Assembly: GCA_003512365.1 (NCBI GenBank)
Contig: DORI01000045.1
Location: 312 to 6,135, forward strand
Length of the DNA: 5,824 bases
Direction: 5' to 3'
Source of the DNA: Crocinitomicaceae bacterium
Lineage (GTDB): Bacteria; Bacteroidota; Bacteroidia; Flavobacteriales_D; Crocinitomicaceae
Part shown: in pieces, positions 1 to 5,116 of the stretch
Position numbering within the stretch: the stretch's first letter is position 1
Layout of the letters: every line of letters begins with the position of its first letter
The notes under the pieces: generated by a model
What the model saw: only the letters and a program-made list of their open reading frames with translations
What the model was told of the DNA's origin: nothing
Databases searched by the model: none
Position numbers and translations under genes: made by a program

Positions 1-305
1 GAAAATCCGGTACCGCCTCCATTAAAACCGCCGGAATTGTTTCCTGACGTGCCCATTCCACCACAAAAAATGAATATGGTTTGACCAGGTGTAACAGCAA
101 AAGTACCTGTTATTCTTGCTCCTGATCCACCATTAGACCCTCCGCCTTTTGCACCAGCAACAATTACATCAATACTTGTAACACAAGGGGGAACAATCCA
201 TGTTTGCATTGCCCCATTGTGATTAAAAGTAACACTTTGGGCCTTCGAAATAAAGCTTACGAGAGCGAATAAAACCGTAAAATAGAGTCCTGAGCTAGTT
301 TTCAT
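1..305 (-). CDS. Secreted glycine-rich surface-type protein, N-terminal part
   Basis: This is the first 101 codons of an open frame that runs off the left edge; start is ATG at 305-303. Residues 1-22 look like a signal peptide: Lys2, a hydrophobic stretch over about residues 7-19, and a likely cut at SKA|QS. The mature part begins with a short beta-like segment (TFNHNGAMQTWIVPPCVTSI), followed by Gly-rich runs at about 51-62 and 82-100 flanking ITGTFAVTPGQTIFIFCGG. This layout, VPxxVTS then VxGAxGGG then VTPGQ, is like the Gly-rich domains of bacterial surface proteins, which resemble the glycine-rich domain of ALK/LTK. Cys41 and Cys81 could form a disulfide after export. In Bacteroidota such proteins are often large and exported by the type IX system through a C-terminal sorting domain, which would lie outside the window. 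Function is unknown. Export is fairly sure; the family assignment is from pattern memory. Confidence 0.75.
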   Translation of the reverse strand, partial: MKTSSGLYFTVLFALVSFISKAQSVTFNHNGAMQTWIVPPCVTSIDVIVAGAKGGGSNGGSGARITGTFAVTPGQTIFIFCGGMGTSGNNSGGFNGGGTGF

Positions 306-326
306 AGTTAGTTGTGCTTGGCATAA

Positions 327-334
327 CAAATATA
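327..334 (-). promoter_or_regulatory. Candidate -7 box for the glycine-rich gene
   Basis: The minus strand reads TATATTTG, a full match to the Bacteroidota -7 consensus TAnnTTTG, 21 bases before the ATG at 305. Transcription would then begin roughly 15 bases ahead of the start codon. There is no clear TTTG at the expected -33 spacing; the nearest sequence is TTTCGG. The box match is seen directly, and promoter activity is inferred. Confidence 0.5.
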
Positions 335-440
335 GTAAAAATTGCGTTTTCTTTTCCGAAATTATTAAGCACCGAAGCGAAATCAGAAAAGCGCGGCGAC
401 AATTTTTAAATAAAAACGAAAAGATTCAATTTTGGTTGCC

Positions 441-454
441 CAGATTTAAATCTG
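441..454. repeat. 14-base perfect palindrome
   Basis: CAGATTTAAATCTG is its own reverse complement, 29 bases past the accC stop codon. As RNA it could form only about five stem pairs around a TTAA loop, with no T-run after it on the minus strand, so it is a poor terminator. It could be an operator half-site pair or a chance AT-rich palindrome. Confidence 0.4.
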
Positions 455-483
455 TAAAAGAATTTTTTTAAAAGAATTCTAGA

Positions 484-1818
484 TTAAAATTGGAAATCAT
501 CCATGAACTTGGTTGTAAAATTTCCTTTTTGAAAATCTTCATTCATCATTAACTTTTGATGAAAAGGAATGGTTGTTTTCACTCCTTGAATAATATATTC
601 ATCCAATGCTCTTTTCATTTTCAAAATTGCCTCTTCTCGTGTTTGCGCCACAACGATTAACTTAGAAATCATCGAATCATAATTCGTCGGGATGGTATAT
701 CCACTATACACATGTGAATCTATTCGTACCCCATGACCTCCAGGACAATGGTAATCAGTAATTTTTCCAGGAGAAGGTCTGAAGTCAGCAAAAGGATCTT
801 CAGCATTGATTCTACATTGGATTGCGTGCATATTCGGAAAATAATTTTTACCTGAAATAGGTTTGCCAGCCGCAATTAATATTTGTTCTTTAATTAAATC
901 AAAATCTATGACTTCTTCCGTAATCGTATGCTCTACTTGAATTCTCGTGTTCATCTCCATAAAATAGAAGTCACGGTTCTTGTCAACTAAAAATTCTACG
1001 GTTCCTACCCCTTCATATTTTACTGCTTTGGCAGCTTTAATAGCCGCCTCGCCCATTTTTTCACGCAATTCATCCGTCATGAATGGAGAAGGAGTTTCCT
1101 CAACCAATTTCTGATGGCGACGTTGAATGGAACAATCTCTTTCGGAAAGGTGACAAGCATTACCATATTGATCGCCTGCAATTTGAATTTCAATGTGTCG
1201 TGGTTCTTCGATAAACTTTTCCATGTAAATCCCATTGTTTCCAAAAGCGGCCCCCGCCTCTTGACGAGCAGAATCCCATGCTGCTTCAATATCTTCTTCC
1301 TTCCATACGATCCGCATTCCTTTTCCTCCACCTCCTGCAGTAGCCTTTAGAATAACGGGATATTTAATTTCTTTCGCCGTTTTTTTCGCATCGTTTAAGT
1401 CTTTCAACAAACCTTTTGAACCAGGAATACATGGAACCCCTGCGGCAATCATAGTGGCTTTGGCAGTCGCCTTGTCTCCCATTCCAGCGATTTGCTCCGG
1501 TAAAGCACCAATAAATTTAATTCCGTGTTTTTGACATACACGAGAAAATTCTTCGTTCTCAGATAGAAATCCATAACCTGGATGTATGGCATCAGCATTT
1601 GTTATTTCCGCTGCAGCCATTATGTTTGGAATTGACAAATAGGACTGCTTACTTATTGGAGGACCTATACAAACTGCCTCATCAGCGAAACGCACAGGTA
1701 AACTGTCTTTATCTGCAGTAGAATAAACAGCTACTGTTTTAATTCCCATTTCCTTGCATGTACGGATAACTCTCATGGCAATTTCGCCACGATTAGCTAC
1801 TAGAATTTTCTTAAACAT
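484..1818 (-). CDS. accC: Acetyl-CoA carboxylase, biotin carboxylase subunit
   Basis: AccC is the ATP-dependent carboxylase that loads bicarbonate-derived CO2 onto the biotin of AccB, the first half of malonyl-CoA synthesis in the cytoplasm. At 444 residues it is close to the 449 of E. coli and complete. The N-terminal domain begins KILVANRGEIA; AIHPGYGFLSEN lies at 78-89. Lys116 sits in MGDKATA, Lys158 in VILKA, and the ATP-grasp glycine loop GGGGKGM is at 162-168. Catalytic EMNTRIQVEH covers 288-297, giving Glu288, Asn290, Arg292, Gln294 and Glu296 at the same numbers as in E. coli. Arg336 lies in CRINAEDP. One oddity is Thr298 after QVEH, where the family nearly always has Pro. The start is the only sensible one, 19 bases after accB, with no Shine-Dalgarno sequence. 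It is the last gene of the run; accA and accD are not in the window. Confidence 0.97.
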   Translation of the reverse strand: MFKKILVANRGEIAMRVIRTCKEMGIKTVAVYSTADKDSLPVRFADEAVCIGPPISKQSYLSIPNIMAAAEITNADAIHPGYGFLSENEEFSRVCQKHGIKFIGALPEQIAGMGDKATAKATMIAAGVPCIPGSKGLLKDLNDAKKTAKEIKYPVILKATAGGGGKGMRIVWKEEDIEAAWDSARQEAGAAFGNNGIYMEKFIEEPRHIEIQIAGDQYGNACHLSERDCSIQRRHQKLVEETPSPFMTDELREKMGEAAIKAAKAVKYEGVGTVEFLVDKNRDFYFMEMNTRIQVEHTITEEVIDFDLIKEQILIAAGKPISGKNYFPNMHAIQCRINAEDPFADFRPSPGKITDYHCPGGHGVRIDSHVYSGYTIPTNYDSMISKLIVVAQTREEAILKMKRALDEYIIQGVKTTIPFHQKLMMNEDFQKGNFTTKFMDDFQF

Positions 1819-1837
1819 AAAGTGTCTGTATTAAGGC

Positions 1838-2335
1838 TTATGAAGGATCTACTAAAAATAACGGTTGATCATAATCAACAGGTGATGAATTGTCAACCAA
1901 AACTTTCACTATTTTTCCTGATACTTCTGATTCAATTTCGTTAAATGTTTTCATCGCTTCAATAATGCAAAGTTTATCCCCTTTTTGAATTGTTGAGCCA
2001 ACATTTACGAATGGATCTTTATCTGGCCCTGGAGTTCTGTAAAAAGTTCCAATCATTGGAGACTTCACAGTAATGTATTTTGAATCGTCAGTAGTAGCAG
2101 AGTTTTCTGTGTTTGAAGCAGGCGCAGGCGTGTTTGAAACAACTGGAGCTGAAGTTACGGCAATTGGTGCACTTTGAACCATTTGTTGTGGTGCTTGCAC
2201 ATAAATAGGTTGCTCTGTGGACTGTGAAGCACCGCCACTAATCGTAATTTTAAACCCTTCACGCTCAATATCTACCTTTCTTATTCCCGTTTTAGAAACT
2301 AATCTGATTAAGTCTTTTATTTCCTCTAAGTTCAT
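1838..2335 (-). CDS. accB: Acetyl-CoA carboxylase, biotin carboxyl carrier protein
   Basis: AccB carries the covalently bound biotin that shuttles the carboxyl group from AccC to the AccAD carboxyltransferase. The 165 residues show the usual three parts. A short N-terminal segment (MNLEEIKDLIRLV) opens the protein. A flexible linker rich in Pro, Ala, Ser and Thr runs from about 35 to 84. The C-terminal biotinyl domain runs from about 87 to 163. It contains SPMIGTFYRTPGPD, including the thumb insertion typical of AccB, and the biotin site EAMKTFNEIE with Lys129 as the acceptor. The residue after the lysine is Thr, where Met, Leu or Val is usual. The gene starts 28 bases after fabH and lies directly upstream of its partner accC. 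The leader is A-rich with no Shine-Dalgarno sequence. Biotinylation needs a BirA-type ligase encoded elsewhere. Confidence 0.97.
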   Translation of the reverse strand: MNLEEIKDLIRLVSKTGIRKVDIEREGFKITISGGASQSTEQPIYVQAPQQMVQSAPIAVTSAPVVSNTPAPASNTENSATTDDSKYITVKSPMIGTFYRTPGPDKDPFVNVGSTIQKGDKLCIIEAMKTFNEIESEVSGKIVKVLVDNSSPVDYDQPLFLVDPS

Positions 2336-2363
2336 ACTATTTTTTTTGTAAAAGTAATTGTTT

Positions 2364-3353
2364 TTATGAATTATAGGCCCATTTCAAATAAACAGCCCCC
2401 CAAGTAAAACCTCCTCCAAAGGCTGACAATATAAGGTTGTCCCCTTTTTTCAATTGTTTTTCATAATCCCACAAACACAAAGGTAAAGTCCCTGCAGTTG
2501 TATTTCCGTATTTCTCTATGTTAATCATAACTTTCTCTTTTGGAAGACCCATACGATCGGCAGTAGCATCTATGATGCGCAGATTCGCCTGATGCGGAAC
2601 TAACCAATCTACATCCTCACTCTTCAAGTTATTTTTTTCCATTATTTCAGCTGAAACTTCAGCCATATTTATTACCGCAAATTTAAAAACTTGCTTTCCC
2701 TCTTGCTTAACAAAGTGTAACCGTTGTTCAACCGTCTGAATACTTGGTGGATTTGCAGAACCACCTGCAGGCTGGACGAGGTATTCTCTTCCTGAGCCAT
2801 CGCTTCTCAGAATAAAATCCTGAACTCCTAGTCCTTCTTGATTGGGTTCTAACATTACTGCTCCTGCCCCATCTCCGAAAATCACACAAGTCGTACGATC
2901 TTGATAATCCAGAATTGAGGTCATTTTATCAACGCCAACGACAATTACTTTTTTATACTTTCCAGTTTCAATAAATTGAGCACCTGTAGACAAAGCATAA
3001 ATAAAGCCCGAACAAGCTGCAATGAGATCAAACCCCCAAGCATTTTTCATTCCTGCTTTATCACACAAAACATTCGCTGTACTTGGAAAAGGATAGTCCG
3101 GTGTTACTGTGGCCAAAACAACCAAATCGATATCCATTGGATCCGTATTTGTTTTTTTCAATAATCCTTCAACCGCTTTAACAGCCATATCTGAGGAGGC
3201 TCCATTTTTGAGGATTCTTCTTTCCTTTATGCCAGTTCTTGTCGTTATCCACTCGTCTGATGTGTCCACTATTTTCGCTAGATCCGCATTTGAAAGCACA
3301 TCTTCTGGAACGAAACCTTGAACACCAGTGATTGCGGCTGTTATTTTATTCAT
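2364..3353 (-). CDS. fabH: Beta-ketoacyl-ACP synthase III
   Basis: FabH starts fatty acid synthesis by condensing an acyl-CoA primer with malonyl-ACP, using malonyl units that depend on the carboxylase encoded just downstream. The complete Cys-His-Asn triad is visible: Cys114 in AACSGF, His254 in VPHQAN and Asn284 in YGNTTAG. Other family marks are DTSDEWITTRTGI at 30-42, IFGDGAG at 158-164 and the C-terminal AFGGGFTWG. At 329 residues it is slightly longer than the 317 of E. coli; the extra residues fall at about 185-220, which I recall as usual in Bacteroidota. The ATG lies only 2 bases after the plsX stop, so translational coupling is likely. Phe89 aligns with E. coli Phe87, a residue of the primer pocket, but the primer choice (acetyl or branched) cannot be read from this alone. 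Confidence 0.96.
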   Translation of the reverse strand: MNKITAAITGVQGFVPEDVLSNADLAKIVDTSDEWITTRTGIKERRILKNGASSDMAVKAVEGLLKKTNTDPMDIDLVVLATVTPDYPFPSTANVLCDKAGMKNAWGFDLIAACSGFIYALSTGAQFIETGKYKKVIVVGVDKMTSILDYQDRTTCVIFGDGAGAVMLEPNQEGLGVQDFILRSDGSGREYLVQPAGGSANPPSIQTVEQRLHFVKQEGKQVFKFAVINMAEVSAEIMEKNNLKSEDVDWLVPHQANLRIIDATADRMGLPKEKVMINIEKYGNTTAGTLPLCLWDYEKQLKKGDNLILSAFGGGFTWGAVYLKWAYNS

Positions 3354-3355
3354 AT

Positions 3356-4297
3356 TTAATTGAATGCTTCATTAACTTTGATTGCCAAACCAGAATTTGC
3401 TACTTCATACGAATGCAAAATCATATTTTTGACAGCAATATTATTTGAAATTCCGTGACCAATAACTACGTTACCTTTCACCCCTAGTATAGGCGTTCCA
3501 CCATAATTTTCATAATTAAATCGGTCGAAATATTCGTCCTTCAACCCTCGTTTTCGCATCAGGGTGTATATTCCTTCTGCTTGTTTTAAGGCCACATTTC
3601 CTGTGAAACCATCACACACGATAACATCTGCTTTACCTGTAAACAAATCTCGTCCTTCGATATTACCGTAAAAATTGATTTCATCAGATTCCGCCATTAA
3701 TTTGTATGTCGCGATGGTTAATAAATTACCTTTCGATTCTTCTTCACCGATATTTAGTAAGGCCACTCTTGGGGATTCTATTCCGTGTACATACTTAGCA
3801 TACAAATTTCCTAAAACCGCAAATTGATATAGAACATCTGCCTTACAATCTGCATTTGACCCGACATCTAATAATATTGACTTGGAACCATTAATTGCAG
3901 GTAAAGTAGAGGTAATACAGGGGCGAATCACGCCAGGAATCGTATTTAATTTATACATGGACCCTACCAACATAGCGCCCGTATTTCCAGTACTTGCGAA
4001 TACCTGAATTTCTCCTTTAGAGAGCAAATCAAATCCCACAGCAATGGAACTGTTTGGTTTTTGAGGGATAGCACGAGTCGGATGGTCATGAAAAGTAATC
4101 ACATCGGGTGCATGAACTATTTCGAATTTGGCGTTTGTCTCTTCTCCTCTTGAAGAAAGTTCTTTCCTTATAACTTCTCTGTCACCAATTAAAACAACAA
4201 TAGCATCAACAGGTAAACCCTGCGATGCCATAATTGCGCCTTCAATATTGACCGCCGGTGCAAAATCGCCTCCGGAAATATCAATTCCTACTTTCAT
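3356..4297 (-). CDS. plsX: Phosphate acyltransferase PlsX
   Basis: PlsX converts acyl-ACP and phosphate into acyl-phosphate, the donor that PlsY uses to acylate glycerol-3-phosphate in phospholipid synthesis. Diagnostic segments run in order: the N-terminal GIDISGGDFAP (family form DxxGGDxAP), SSIAVG near 83-88, ASTGNTGAML at 101-110, LLDVGSNADCK at 142-152, LLNIGEEESKGN at 180-191, DGFTGNVALK at 229-238, and NYGGTPILGVKG followed by HGIS near 264-284. The length is 313 residues against about 333 in B. subtilis. The shortfall falls at about 242-263, where the B. subtilis enzyme has a helical hairpin linked to membrane association; this appears usual for Bacteroidota. The gene follows rpmF by 17 bases and precedes fabH by 2. 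There is no Shine-Dalgarno sequence before the ATG. Confidence 0.96.
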   Translation of the reverse strand: MKVGIDISGGDFAPAVNIEGAIMASQGLPVDAIVVLIGDREVIRKELSSRGEETNAKFEIVHAPDVITFHDHPTRAIPQKPNSSIAVGFDLLSKGEIQVFASTGNTGAMLVGSMYKLNTIPGVIRPCITSTLPAINGSKSILLDVGSNADCKADVLYQFAVLGNLYAKYVHGIESPRVALLNIGEEESKGNLLTIATYKLMAESDEINFYGNIEGRDLFTGKADVIVCDGFTGNVALKQAEGIYTLMRKRGLKDEYFDRFNYENYGGTPILGVKGNVVIGHGISNNIAVKNMILHSYEVANSGLAIKVNEAFN

Positions 4298-4314
4298 TAA
4301 AGAGGTAGTACTGA

Positions 4315-4515
4315 TTATTCTGCAGTTTCTTCTTGTAATTTTTCAGCTACCACTTTTCCTTTGTAGTATAGCTTTCCTTCGTGCCAATGTGCATGGTGGA
4401 ATAAATGAGGTTGACCAGTTGTTGGACATGTTGCCACATTATCTGCTACAGCATTTTTGTGAGTTCTTCTTTTGTCTCTTCTCGTGGTTGAAACGCGTCG
4501 TTTAGGATGTGCCAT
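4315..4515 (-). CDS. rpmF: 50S ribosomal protein L32
   Basis: This 66-residue basic protein of the large ribosomal subunit is recognised by its opening MAHPKRRVSTTRRDKRRTH, the ATCPTTG segment at 29-34 and the tail AHWHEGKLYYKGKVV. Zinc-binding L32 proteins carry two CxxC-type pairs; here only Cys30 remains, with Thr33 in the usual second position and His37, His40, His41, His43 and His45 nearby. The classic four-Cys site is therefore lost, as I recall for Bacteroidota L32 generally. The gene lies 14 bases after the DUF177 gene and 17 before plsX, the same neighbours as in E. coli. The acidic end EKLQEETAE extends slightly past the core. The leader is A-rich with no Shine-Dalgarno sequence. 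Confidence 0.97.
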   Translation of the reverse strand: MAHPKRRVSTTRRDKRRTHKNAVADNVATCPTTGQPHLFHHAHWHEGKLYYKGKVVAEKLQEETAE

Positions 4516-4529
4516 CTTTTATATCTGTA

Positions 4530-5042
4530 TTAATTTAAACCTTTTAAAACTGACCACCTTGGATCAATATCGTCTTCGTCTTTTTTTTCTTCCTTTACTT
4601 GGTATTTCTCAATCAGTTTTACCATTTCTTCATCACATTCACCATCTTCATGCATTGGGCGTATGGGTAATGCTAGTGAAATCATTTCATACACCTGCTG
4701 TGAAACATCTAATTCGTATGCGTCATAATTGACAATTAACAAATTATCATCATTTGTTTCCTCCTCTTCGTGACCAAATTTATAAATCACATCCAAATCA
4801 GAATCTATTTCAACCAAGGCGCTTTCGTTACACCTAGAACAAATTTGTTCAACATGACCAAAGCACTCGAAGTTTGCAATCATCATGGTTTCTTTTTTTT
4901 CTAAATCTAACCACACCTTAACTGACCCTTTTTCAATAAGTGAATAAGGAAGAGAAGCAAAGAACGAGTCGTTAACGTCAAATTCAAATTCATGTGTGCC
5001 TAATTTCAATCCGACAAAGGGTATTTCAAAAGCACTTTTCAT
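4530..5042 (-). CDS. DUF177/YceD-family protein, linked to 23S rRNA maturation
   Basis: This 170-residue protein matches the DUF177 family (YceD in E. coli), almost always encoded directly before rpmF as here. Seen directly are a CxxC pair at Cys68 and Cys71 in the family motif CSRC, a lone Cys136 in DGECDEEM, two acidic stretches at about 91-100 and 151-160, and the closing DIDPRW element typical of Bacteroidota members. There is no signal peptide or membrane segment, so it is cytoplasmic. Members in plants and bacteria have been linked to accumulation or processing of 23S rRNA; the biochemical role is not settled. Pairing with L32 suggests a task in large-subunit assembly. It is the first gene of the six-gene run and has a promoter candidate about 30 bases upstream. 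The CxxC may bind metal, which is inference. Confidence 0.88.
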   Translation of the reverse strand: MKSAFEIPFVGLKLGTHEFEFDVNDSFFASLPYSLIEKGSVKVWLDLEKKETMMIANFECFGHVEQICSRCNESALVEIDSDLDVIYKFGHEEEETNDDNLLIVNYDAYELDVSQQVYEMISLALPIRPMHEDGECDEEMVKLIEKYQVKEEKKDEDDIDPRWSVLKGLN

Positions 5043-5070
5043 GTTACTGTCTCTGACAAAAAACGGAGGG

Positions 5071-5098
5071 CAAAGTTATGTAAATATTTTTAAACAAA
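5071..5098 (-). promoter_or_regulatory. Candidate promoter of the DUF177-rpmF-plsX-fabH-accBC run
   Basis: The minus strand reads TTTG at 5098-5095 and TAACTTTG at 5078-5071, 16 bases apart. These match the Bacteroidota consensus TTTG / TAnnTTTG; the -7 box is exact and the spacing a little shorter than the usual 17-23. Transcription would start about 20 bases before the ATG at 5042. It is the only clear box of this type directly before a gene in the run, so it probably drives all six genes. A small inverted repeat, TGTC-AGA-GACA, lies at 5048-5058 in the short leader. Confidence 0.6.
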
Positions 5099-5116
5099 AA
5101 AACCCTTGTTACAGGT
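5096..5116 (-). terminator. Weak intrinsic terminator candidate after pdxA
   Basis: On the minus strand ACCT and GGGT can pair (one G-T pair) around a seven-base loop, followed by seven T residues at 5102-5096. The stem overlaps the pdxA stop codon. Four pairs are short for a terminator, so partial read-through into the next gene is likely. The T-run overlaps the -33 box of the promoter candidate. Confidence 0.25.

Larger units (their letters stand above)
306..483. other. Intergenic spacer between accC and the glycine-rich gene
   Basis: This 178-base AT-rich gap has no credible open frame. It holds a 14-base perfect palindrome at 441-454 and a TATATTTG promoter box at 327-334. Around 370-398 a locally GC-richer patch could fold on the minus strand into a weak five-pair stem (CGCCG with CGGTG) and a long loop, but no T-run follows. 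The sequence AAAAGAATT occurs twice on the plus strand, at 456-464 and 470-478. No classic intrinsic terminator for accC is visible here. Confidence 0.6.

Noticed and set aside
370..398. GC-richer stem in the spacer as the accC terminator
   Set aside because: The stem is about five pairs including a G-T pair, has a long loop and lacks a following T-run. It is too weak to call.
1077..1350. Two overlapping frames (minus and plus strand) inside accC
   Set aside because: Both lie within the conserved biotin carboxylase coding sequence and look like out-of-frame translations.
4128..4505. Plus-strand open frame of 125 codons opposite plsX and rpmF
   Set aside because: It is antisense to two clearly identified genes, has no recognisable domain and crosses their junction. 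It is a shadow frame.
4472..4732. Plus-strand open frame of 86 codons across the rpmF/DUF177 junction
   Set aside because: It is antisense to both genes, and its composition reflects the reverse strand of conserved coding sequence.
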